A stretch of DNA of 64,000 nucleotides from Owenia fusiformis (taxonomy: Eukaryota > Annelida > Polychaeta > Sabellida > Oweniidae), in the NCBI GenBank assembly GCA_903813345.2, contig CAIIXF020000012.1:10646932-10710931 (forward strand), written 5' to 3'. Of this stretch, positions 10,191 to 20,826 are shown one piece after another (within the stretch, counting starts at the first letter, position 1; the number at the start of each line of letters is the position of its first letter). Under the pieces are notes generated by a model. The model was not told the DNA's origin and did no database searches. It was given only the letters and a program-made list of their open reading frames with translations. The translations under genes and the position numbers were made by a program.

Positions 10191-13100
10191 TATTGTCAAC
10201 AACTTTTGCATTGGGGAGTATTAGTACTTATGGTATGGTATTTATTCATGAAATGAATTATGTGAAATGAACCTACAGGTAGTCCATTTAACCTTTCCAC
10301 CTCTCCCTCTTTTAAGGCCTCTTGAAATGTTTACAAAAATGGTGACATGCGTCAATGGGCCTATGCACATTGTATAGACTCCAATGGTTTATTATTAATT
10401 TTCTGGTTAAATTGTGTAAAAACCTGGCCAATTAAGATGGAATTACATGAAAATACCGCGTTTCAACAAATTATTGCATCGAACAATTGGTAACAATATT
10501 TCCCATATGTTGATGAATGGAACTGTCATAGAAGTTGAATATTACTATAATGTACTCGTAAACTATGAACAAGGTGACCAGAAAACAAAACCCTCCAAAA
10601 ATGAAATAACTTCCTTAATACATGTTAAATCAGCTTCATTTTCATGTACAGAAACTACAATATATGGATGACAACGTGAAACTATTTTTTTTGATAAGAT
10701 TCAATATTCTTCTTGTTATGGTCAATTAAAAATGTGCCCACTTTTGACAGAAAAGAAAATGTAAGGTTTTTGTGTCAACCAAAGGGTTACACATCATTTG
10801 TTTAAACAAATCACATTCTTTTGGCTTCTTGTGAAGCTGCATTTTGTGAGTATAGAAGTTGAAATCATTTATGAGAATGTGTCCCAGCAACCTTTAGGAA
10901 TGGATGCACCGGTCCTTATAAGTGATGTTTTTGGAGCTACGTTTAATGCAATCACACACAGTGCTTTCAGGTGTTTTCATACCTCATTCTAAGAAACCTC
11001 CTAGGAAAGATGATCATTTTTTCCATTTAGGTGTTTAAAAGTTCCACTTTCTTCCTCTTCAAACTCACAATTAAATATTTGACTTTGAAAGCACATTTCA
11101 TGCAATGCTCTTGATTGATCATTCTGCTATCTTAATGATTTCTTGAGGATTAGTCCAACAACATTTTGCACAGCATTTGAGGTGTTCTTGCTCAGAGGCC
11201 AGGAATTTCAGTCATCTTTTTACTAGGTGTTTTATCATTCCTAACTCTTCATTTTCCAAGTAAAATATTAAATGAGACTTTGATTTTACGTCTTCTTTGG
11301 ATTTTTTCTCTGATTTTCTCATAAAATCTCAAGGTAAGAATTTTTCAAAATGTTGATTTTCGGTGTCGATAATCGGGCACATAAAACATTGGTTGATAGG
11401 ATAGGTATTTAAGAATTTATTTCATTTTTGGATGGTTCTGTTTTTTTCTGGGTCACCCGTATATAGACTAGATACTTGGTCCTAAGATGAACTTTATAGA
11501 AATAGTATTACTAAATTATTCTACGCTATGCAACAGAATATCGAGTTTGAATTTTGGCTTCCAATCCTCATTCGGTGGTCACCATCTTTTTTTATTCTAC
11601 CAGTTGGACAAGTGGCTTTGTTGAATAAATATTTTACATATTTAGCGTGGGAATCGGCCGTCAATAACAAATTCTGTTTTGAACTTTTGGACATTTTACA
11701 TTAGTTAGGGATTGTATTTTATTGATAAACATTTCAAAGAGCTTTAGAATGTATTTTCATTGAGTCCCCCATAAAAAACAGTGAAACACGTATACTTGAT
11801 TTTGGTTGATATTTTGGCATTTATATCAGACATCATATTGACCATATCTGATGTGAGGTCCCGGGTGTCAGGTTTCAACATGCAAAACTTTTTGTTACTT
11901 TTTGATGAAAAGTAAAAGGAATGTAAATAACGGGATCAATAGCTGGCCAAAGCGCCATTTAAATATTGGATATTTTAAACCGAATTGTCAATAAATTATA
12001 GGCTAATACTTAAACGAACATTTGAAAAGCGTTGCAATGTAGGATTGATAAAGGACTCTCGCAATATTTGTGATTCTGTATAACGAATTAGACCATTAAC
12101 ATTTTTAATTTTTCTTTATTCATAATTCTAGTTTCATAAATACACCCGAACATTTGCTAGAATATTTCAAATGGTGATACAGGTATACTTTCGCTTAAAC
12201 CCTTTTTTCAAAAAATCAATCCCTCAGATGAATTTGGAAAGCTTATGCTCTCATAGTTCCTTCAGGGGTAAAAAGTCAGGTGATTTGTTTCTAATTTTCG
12301 ATCTAATTTTATCTCCCCAAAGGTGGCGAAAAATGTTAATCTTTTAAGTTCAAATATTTGCAATGGCAAACAACACTAATTACTATACAAAATAAAATGG
12401 CCTGTCCCGATACTACGATATAAAAATTTCAGATATCAGAAAATGGCAAGTGTTTTTTTTAAAAGTGCCCTTCCCAATAGAAGGTGGGTAAGGTGAATTA
12501 TATTTCATAGTGTCATTCAGTTAGAAACATTTATCAATAGAAAACATATAAGTATATCCAAAATATCTTCAAGCGTTACGAGACATTGTAATATGATTAT
12601 TATAAGTAGGACACTACATATTTTATTTACTCATGATTTTTACATACTACTTGTATCATTACGTAATATAGTCATAAAGTACTGACATTGTAAGTTTGAA
12701 ACACAAGGGTTGTTCTCTAGGGTTTGCACAAACATATCTAATTATGATGATAATGAAACAATCTTGTTTAAAATTGAAAGTATGCGCTCTCATCTTATTT
12801 CTTTATTTTGCCAAGGTTTCATACTGTTAATAAACGAGTGCCACTTAATATTTTTCAATTGCTATGGTAACCAAGGTTAATTATGGTGGTATGGTCCATA
12901 TTGGGACAATTCCACAGACAAATGCTCTAATGTAATCCAATGAGAAAATATTGAAATCTTTGGATTGATTATGAAAAAACTAGGATTTTCGGTACATAAC
13001 CCCATATACCACGGGATAGCTTTCAAATCAAAAGTAATTTGCATAGATCACCCATTGAGAAAAAAATATGACCGCTTTTCCGCCATCTATCCGAATTTTA

Positions 13101-13320
13101 AACAATTTTCAATAGATTTCAAACTCAAGACCACCGTCACAAAAAGTCAAATATTTGAAGTGAACCGAATCATTTCGTCATACTTTTTGTAAAATTATAA
13201 ACACACAAGATAAACAAAATAAAATATAAAATCTGTACATATTCACTAGTGATTGCACTGATAAATCTTGATTTCAATCAACCATCGTACTTTAAATTTA
13301 GATTTTTTGTTCTACCTCTT
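10191..13320. other. Gene-free AT-rich stretch
   Basis: Open frames of 60-76 codons occur but show no conserved-looking composition and no splice context that joins them. I see no RNA gene, array or strong inverted repeat. Confidence 0.4.
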
Positions 13321-13359
13321 CTACCTTTTCGAGAAAGAGTCGAAGGCAAATATACAAAG

Positions 13360-13480
13360 CCGGCTTCTATAGTACCTCAGAAGCCGGCTTCTGGCGTCAC
13401 CAAGAAGCCGGCTTTTAAAAACCGGCTTCGAATGACTTACAGAAGCCGGCTTCTGCAGTTACCAAGAAGCCAGTTTTAAA
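13360..13480. repeat. Palindromic AAGCCGGCTT array, left
   Basis: Four to five copies of agaagccggcttct or variants, separated by 15-25 bp. Each copy is self-complementary, so the array can form many small hairpins. Confidence 0.7.
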
Positions 13481-14065
13481 AGCCAGATTCTCTCTCTCAA
13501 TCATTTTGTTGTGCATTATGCATCTTATTCTCGTATAATTAGCATGGAAATGAGAAAAAAATGAAAATAAGTAAAATTGTAACATATTGCAAATTTTTTG
13601 CAAAAAGTAATTTCAAACCAAAACTATGGGGGAAATTTAATTCTTAGTAAAAATATCGATGAATTAAATCATGTTCGTTAAATAAGAGTAGATTATGCAT
13701 TGCATTTCTGTTTGATAAAAACGCATCGCTCATTTTACAAAACTGGCTCCAACTTGGAGCCAGTTTGCAAATCACCTCGCTCCATCTTACACAAGCTATG
13801 TAGGGGCAATCTAGCAACTTGGAATCACGGGATACTGTTTCATGATAATTGTTATGTGCATTATGCATCTTATTCTCGTATAATTTGCAAAAATACGTAA
13901 AATTATTACATATTTCAAGATTTTTTGGAAAAAGTCATTTCAAGCCAAAACTATGACAGTAAATTGAATTCTAAGCACAGATATCGATGAATAAGATCAC
14001 ATTCATTAAATCAGAATAGATTATGCATTGCATTTCCGTTTAATGAAAAACCAAATGACCATATA

Positions 14066-15599
14066 CAGGGTGGGCCAAAAAAAACCACCCCCCTAGTCAA
14101 TATTCCTGATAAATATTTATTTTTTAACAATCACACCAACAATGATATATCATATTAAAGATAATTTAATTTGCAACAAAATGATATATAATAGCACCAT
14201 TTTCAACAACCCCATATAGAAATATGACCATTTATGTGACATGGGGGTCAAAAAACACCTTTTCAATTTTCGTCGATTTTGCGAACAATTGCCTATTTCT
14301 ACCAAATTTTAGTAAATAACAACATTGTCATGAGTCTTTCATAATTGGATATTATATATTGTTTTCATTCAGTTTTTGAACCTTGCATGCTCAATATACA
14401 TGTGTATGCTTATAAAACTAATTCATTTCTTCTTCAGTCTGTCCAAAAATAGCTCAATAGACCCACCCCCCCGGACCCATCCTCTGATTGGATTATTTGC
14501 TTAAGACGTGAAAGCCATTGGTTGATGGATTTACGCAAAAGTACCATTCAACTGCTAGTTATTCTTTCTTTTAGTTCCTCTACATCCCTGATAGGCTGGG
14601 TATATTTAAATACCAACTGCTCTAGATGCCCCCAGGTATGGTAATCAACATTATTGGCAACTGGACTGCCAGTAAGCCATTTTTCTGGGCTAGAGATGGT
14701 AACATTTCGAATCTCCAAAAACTCCATGGTAGCATTGGACCTGTGTGATGGAGCACTGTTTTATCAGAAAATGAAATTTCTTTTACATGTTTTTAATATT
14801 CTTGAGCAGTCCTTTTTTACCACCTCATGTCATTAACATCCAGAGTATATTTTTTGCTCCTGGTTCAAAAACAGGGCCTGTATGGTCTTTCCTTTTTGGG
14901 AAACACCGAGTGGACACCACCTACCTTTCAGAAAAATGTCATCTCGATTTGAGTAGCCTTTTATCGCAAAAGTCACTATTCTTGCTTACTGATATAAGAG
15001 TATAGCCTTTTGATTACATGTATAGTACTTGGGGCATTTAGAACAGTTGGCCTATGGAGATCCCTAGACCATCAGGGGTGTAGACAAACAGAAAGAATGA
15101 ATAATTAGGTGTTGGATGGTACTTTTGCAGAGGTCCATCAATTATACCAATGGCTTTCGCGTTTTAAGCGAGAAATCAAATCAGAAGTTAGGTCCGGGGG
15201 TGAGTCTATTGAGCCATATTTGGACAGACTGAAGAAGAAATGAATTAGTTTTATAAGCATACAAATGTATATTGAGCATGCAAGGTTCAAAAACTGAATG
15301 AAAACAATATATAATATCCAATTATGAAAAACTCATGACAATGTTGTAATTTATTAAAATTTGGTAGAAATAGGCAATTGTTCGCAAAATCGACGAAAAT
15401 TGAAAAGGTGTTTTTTGACCCCAATGTCACACAAATGGTTATATCTCAAGCCAGAGTTGTTGAAAATTGTTCTATTATATATCATTTTGTTGCAAATTAA
15501 ATTATCTTTAAAATGATATATCATTGTTGGTGTGCATGTTAAAAATTGAATATTTATCAGAAATATTGGCTAGGGGGTGGTTTTTTTTGGCCCACCCTG
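14066..15599. mobile_element. Decayed mariner-like element with about 400-bp TIRs
   Basis: It begins cagggtgggccaaaaaaaac and ends with the inverse, gttttttttggcccaccctg. The arms match through about 14470 and from about 15190. TA flanks both ends (14064-14065, 15600-15601). The roughly 700-bp core encodes a minus-strand transposase remnant, so the element is probably an inactivated Tc1/mariner-superfamily copy. The shared CAGGGTGGGCC ends suggest kinship with the 9470-10190 element. Confidence 0.85.
14548..14760 (-). pseudogene. Tc1/mariner-superfamily transposase C-terminal remnant
   Basis: The minus-strand frame reads APSHRSNATMEFL, then WLTGSPVANNVDYHTWG, HLEQLVF and DVEELKERI before a TGA at 14550-14548. 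This matches the mariner pattern of the second catalytic Asp region (D-x-APxHRS), the SPDLNPxDYxxWG block and the DxxELKxRI tail. The DLNP part, which carries the third catalytic residue, is replaced by VANN, and the frame is broken just before APSH. It is therefore non-functional. Confidence 0.75.
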
Positions 15600-15600
15600 T

Positions 15601-16750
15601 ATAATTTGACAAGTGATTTTAAGCTCAAAAGACGGCCAATTTAAACATGACATGATAGGCCTATTTATGAAGTTGTTAACATACTTTGATATATTTAAAT
15701 TTTACACTGTTAAAAGTAGATTTAGTCTAGTACATGATGAATGTGAAAAATGTGAGATTAACATCATACATTAGCAAAATAGAGGATTAAAAAGCACAGG
15801 ATAAACGTTTTTTCAAAAAAAAACTTTAAGGTATGAGGTTCCATATCCATCCGCCAAAAGGTATGACCCCGATATAGTCCATTTAAAAACTCGTGGTATT
15901 GTTCTAAATAACGCCATAGTTGGCTTCTAGGGTACCTTGTATGCCACTATTTGGTATCAAGATAAAGAGGAGGAGTTCAACTTTCATTTGAATTACGAAA
16001 ATAGCGATGTAGGTCAAAAAAAGTTCCGGCGTGAGCATGTTTACTACGCGTTTGCCCATCATATCAGAATTGAGGAAGTGGTAGCAAACGCGAGTCACAA
16101 TAAATAGACGCTGATATCTCAAAAAGTAACCCGACTCCCTATAATTTGATGTAGATCAATCGAACCCCTATATGAACAGGTACATTTTGATATATAACAC
16201 TATGGGGGGGGGGGGTAAGCGTTTTATAGTTGGTCACGAACGCCATATGTGCAAAGTATTGTTATGAATTTTCGAATTTGGTGTTGGATTACGGTACTCA
16301 TACCTTAATATGAGGCCTAAAATTGTCTGCTAGTTGGCCAGAGACCAATATTCTAGCAGAATTTGAGAACAGAATCGATTTAGGGAATGAAAGCTGTTTG
16401 TCAGACGTATCGTTTTCTTCAATAAACTCAGAGATAGTCAGGTTAGATTTGTGAAGTCATATTGGCAAAGTTAGACTAGCATATTTAGACGTATTTGGGG
16501 TAGGGCAAATTAACCCTTCCTAGCCTAAATGGATAAATTTTTCACATATTCAGCCAGTTCCGACGTTTTTATGCATTTTTGAATTAGAAATGATATTTTC
16601 TGCCAAAAAAAGTTGCAGAGACAAAAATCAATGTGATGTCATAAAACATTAAATTTGAAGTACTGCCGGATTACGTCTTTGCTTTGGACGAAACGACCTA
16701 AACAAAATTCCCGGGGGAAATTAGCAAGAAATTCTTAGAGTAGTGCGATT
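15601..16750. other. Gene-free interior of the foldback-like structure
   Basis: No exon is supportable. A poly-G run is at 16204-16215. No transposase-like frame was recognised. Confidence 0.4.
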
Positions 16751-17529
16751 TTATTTACAGTAACAGAAGTACGATGCATAAGCTATTAGTATATTTCAAA
16801 TTGATCTTATTCAATGATATTTTTCCTAAGAATGGAATTTACACTTATGATTTTGGCATGAAATTGACTTTTTGTAAAAAATCCTGAAATCTAAACGATT
16901 AAAGTGGATTTTTTAGGTTTTTCCACATTTTAACAAAAAAATATAAGAGAATAAGCTACATAAAGCATATCAAACTGATCGTGAGACAGTATCCCTTGAT
17001 TCCCAGTTGCTAGATTGTCTCTACATAGCTTGTATAAGATGGAGCAAGCTGATTTGTAAACTGGCTCCAAGTTGGAGCAAGTTTTGAAAAATGAGCGCGG
17101 TGCGTTTTTATTTAACGGAAATGCAATGCATAATCTGTTCTGATTTAGTGAACGTGATCTAATTCATCGATATTTTTACTTAGAAATGAATTTTCTCTCA
17201 TAGTTTTGGCTTGAAATGACTTTTTGCTAAAAATCTTGAAATAAGTTACAATTTTACGTATTTTTCAGTTTTTTTTCTCATTTTCAGGCCAATTATACGA
17301 GAATAAGCGGCAAGATTGTCCGTTAATAGCTTGTGTTTAATGGTGCGAGCTGATTTGAAAACTGGCTCCAAATTGGAGCCAGTTTTGAAAAATGAGCGGT
17401 GCGTTTTTATTAAACAGAAATACATATTTTTGGAATTGACAGATTGATGAACGTGATCAAATTCATCGATATCCATGCTTAGAATTCAATTTACCCGTAT
17501 AGTTTTGCAAAAATATGACAATATAAACT

Positions 17530-17780
17530 ATATTCAAAAGCCATCTTCTGCAGTACATCAGTAAGTAAGAAGCCAGTTTTAAAAGCCGGCTTCTTGGTGA
17601 CTCTAGAAGCCGGCTTCTGTTGTCCTTCAGAAGCCGGTTTTTAAAAGCCGACTTCTTGTTGACTGTAGAAGCCGGCTTCTGTAGTACGTAAGAAGCCAGT
17701 TTGTAAAAGCCGGCTTCTTGGTGACTCCAGAAGCCGGCTTCTGTAGTACGTAAGAAGCCAGTTTTTAAAAGCGGTTTTTG
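17530..17780. repeat. Palindromic AAGCCGGCTT array, right
   Basis: About eight copies of aagccggctt or close variants, spaced by short linkers such as ttggtgact and gtagtacgt. Inverted counterpart of the 13360-13480 array. Confidence 0.75.
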
Positions 17781-17800
17781 CCTTCGAGTACTTCTGACCT

Positions 17801-19730
17801 TTTCACTAGCGCCCTCTGTGGAGTTATCCCATCATTTTGTAAAAGGAAAGCAAGAATTAGCACATTTTCACTAAATAAGGGAAAATCTACCCACATATCA
17901 CTGGTCAGTATCAAGCGAAGGTTCATTCGCATTAAGATGGCGGAAGGGAAGTGTCGATTTCGATAATTTTGGTTTTCATTGAATTAAACTACTTTATAGT
18001 TGTTGGAAATCTGTGACACTTTAACTAAATCCGTTTTTTATGTCATGGAAACTTTGGAGTGGGGTATGATCATTTGTTCATGTAGTGTGCGTGGACGTCA
18101 CCGTTCAACGATATCTCCCGTCGCTTAATGGAGGGTAACTGGAAATGTATGATATGGTAAAGGTCGTGAAACCAAAATCCCAGTAAAATCAAAATTAAAT
18201 GCAGTTGAAATAGGGACAACACATAATAGATGTAAATAACTTAAGTCGAAATAAATACATAAAGAGTTTAACACGTTCATTCTTGAATTCAACATATTAT
18301 GATGCCTGTCGGGTCAAAAGGTGGTTAAGTTAAGCTACACGTTTTAAAGTGAAGTTTGACGTGAATTATGTAGAATTATGGCCCTCTATAGATTATTTTT
18401 CCCCTTCGTAGTATTTCTTTACCGATTAGGTATGAAGGTATGAGGAAATAGTAGTAATTTGGTTCCTAAAAACAACTGAGAGAGAACAGTGATCCAGTGA
18501 GGCTAAACTATTACATTAACAAACAAGTTCTCTGTAAAACGTGTCGCTTGACCTATTTAAAAACCGCATAAATGAAGAACTTAATCACTTAACTGGATAT
18601 TTTCGGTTTGGTGATCACAACACGATCAGAGAGAATGTTTTAAATGTTCTATGCTCAGCTGAAGATACTTAAAATGTGCACTCGATGTTTAATCTGTGTG
18701 CATCTATTTTGGTTTTATACCAGGAAAATATTTTATGCACTCAACGGTATTATGAAATTGAGAATTCGTCATCTTCTTTGCCGATCCGTCCATTGGACAC
18801 AGTGTCCAACTCATGAGTTAGTATTGCTGTGTGACACCCACCCCCTTACTCACCAGACAAGGGTAACTCGGTGTTTATTGGATTTTGATAATTTTAGAAA
18901 AGATCTTATGGACTCACAAGTATCTTCCAAAAATATATTGAGGATTCGTTATCTTGTCTGTGCGATTCGGTTGGACATATGGTTTGGCCGATGAGCTTGT
19001 TTTGCTTCCCCCTTACTCACAAGACAAGGTTATTCAATGCACGTGTAATGCTAGTCTTAAGGAGAGGACTTAGAATGGGCAATAACCTCCCGGGAATAGC
19101 CTATTGTCCAGACCTTTTCGTTTACTGTAAATCAACATGATGTATGATGTAAACATAGACGAAAATAACATATTCTTAATATTAATAAGTCTTATATATG
19201 TATATATATTCAGCAATTTATTTATAACATGAGGGAGAACCATCAGAAGACAAGGGACTATACTTTTCTTAGTCAAAAAACAAGCAATCCAATAAAAACG
19301 TTTTGCATCGAATACATCAATGTACTTTTAGTTTTTAGATTAGATCGACGCACGCGCAGATTGACGCACAAGCCAGCCGACTCTTACAATAAGACTGTCA
19401 ATCCCGCTGTCGATGAACTGAATCAATTCTTTATTTTCTTTAAAGCTACCTAGCCAGGTTAAGTTTGCACGAATACTCTCATCAAAATACTACACGCTTT
19501 TTCACAATAACAAAATATCTAAATTGTATATGGGTGACTAGTGTGTTTTTAAATAGGTTTTGGTAGTCGATGTTGATTTTAACAAAGAAGTGGACATTTT
19601 AAATGTAGTAAAGCAGTCAGTGCTATGACCTTAAGAAATATAATAAAAAGGATTGAGATTGAAAATAAAACGCTGGCTGCACACGAAATGACCCCACCTC
19701 GTTCACAAACGAATTTTGAATAAGTACGTT
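17801..19730. other. Gene-free stretch with a diverged direct repeat
   Basis: gaattcgtcatctt...cccccttactcaccagacaagggtaa (about 18761-18864) is echoed by ggattcgttatctt...cccccttactcacaagacaaggtta (about 18942-19032). The open frames here are short and unsupported. Confidence 0.4.
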
Positions 19731-19736
19731 TAAGGT

Positions 19737-19959
19737 ACACTCCCCTCGATAAGGATGGCAACCGAAGGGTTTCATCGGATATCATATCATAGCATTTCAA
19801 AGAGCATGTTAATAGTTGGAACTTATTTTTGTTCATTGGATAAATAGTTCGGAGATTTTTGACAAATCTGATGAATAATTTTAAATCTCAAGACATAATC
19901 AGGCTTTGGTAAGTGATACGAGAGGGACGTCCAATTGCTAAACTTATAGAGGGGAGTGT
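19737..19959. mobile_element. MITE with ACACTCCCCTC termini
   Basis: It starts acactcccctcgataagg and ends cttatagaggggagtgt, inverted termini of about 17 bp, 223 bp overall. A solo end of the same type (cttatggaggggagtgta) is at about 38410-38430. Confidence 0.6.
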
Positions 19960-20687
19960 AATTCTGTGCAGCGGAACGATTTTTTGTCACACGTGTTCCT
20001 AAAGTAGGTTACCATTTTAAGGAGCTTGATTTCGCTTCTTTATATCAGACCTTTAAGGCACATGCTCAAGAAAACATTTTTGGAAAGTTAGTATACATGC
20101 ACATGTTATTTTCTGGTACAGAATAAAGTATAGAGACATGGGTGTACTTCCTTAGTTTTTTCTGGAAAGCGTCCGTGTTGCATCTTGTGTTTAGTAAATT
20201 GGAAAGAATTGTAGGCAAAACACTTGTGTTGAAAAACTTGGAGAAGAAAGTCGGTCAATTTGAAAGTTTGTTTTTTGAAATATCAGCATTTCCATTGAGA
20301 TAGCATTGACCTAGATCTATTAAATTAATAAGAAACGGAAGAGCAAGGAAAAGAGCAAGGAAATACACACATGTTTTCATACTTTCTTTGTACCACGCAA
20401 CAACATGGGCGGTACAGCAATGTTTTCAAAAACGTTTTCTTGAATCATCACCTTGACAATAACCAGCCTCTGGACACCTGAAAATCCAGACTAGTGTATT
20501 CGCGAATCCGACGGCATTATTAATGAATTATGAGTTTTCCATCTTTTAATAATATGTGTCACTTATTTATTGAGTTTAAAAACAAATAACTAGACATTTT
20601 CTAATATGATAAGTTAACAAATCATACGAGATGTGACAATATCTCAATATAGTTTTTCTTTATGACCCTTTCTATAGGGGAATAGTT

Positions 20688-20740
20688 CTATCTTTGTGGC
20701 ATTAAAAACCACAAAGATAGGCGTTATGAAATAACGAAAG
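20688..20740. repeat. Short perfect hairpin
   Basis: ctatctttgtgg is followed, after a 9-bp loop, by ccacaaagatag; the flanks (accctttct / cgaaaggt) extend the symmetry imperfectly. It lies about 100 bp upstream of the Cys-rich peptide gene. Role unknown; it may be a MITE core. Confidence 0.5.
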
Positions 20741-20772
20741 GTACTTTAGATTGTTGGATTTCATTTTCTTGT

Positions 20773-20779
20773 ATATAAT
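20773..20779 (+). promoter_or_regulatory. TATA box of the Cys-rich peptide gene
   Basis: tatataa lies 54 bp upstream of the first in-frame ATG (20827), consistent with a start about 30 bp downstream and a very short 5' UTR. Confidence 0.5.
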
Positions 20780-20826
20780 GTCTTCCTTGATTGATCAACT
20801 CTCTTCAATGCATCTGGAAACGGGAA

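Larger units (their letters stand above)
13330..17800. mobile_element. Foldback-like composite element with palindromic AAGCCGGCTT arrays
   Basis: The left arm (about 13330-14060) and right arm (about 16760-17800) are inverted, diverged copies. Both contain arrays of agaagccggcttct, a segment with ctggctccaa.ttggagccag, and tcttattctcgtataatt; outer edges share ctcgaaggcaaa or its inverse. In the right arm the ctggctccaa segment is tandemly doubled (near 17060 and 17355). A mariner-like element (14066-15599) sits just inside the left arm. No transposase was recognised for the outer structure, so its class is undetermined. Confidence 0.6.

Noticed and set aside
13360-13480. Possible CRISPR or terminator hairpins from the GCCGGC palindromes
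   Set aside because: Eukaryotic context; irregular spacing; part of inverted foldback arms.
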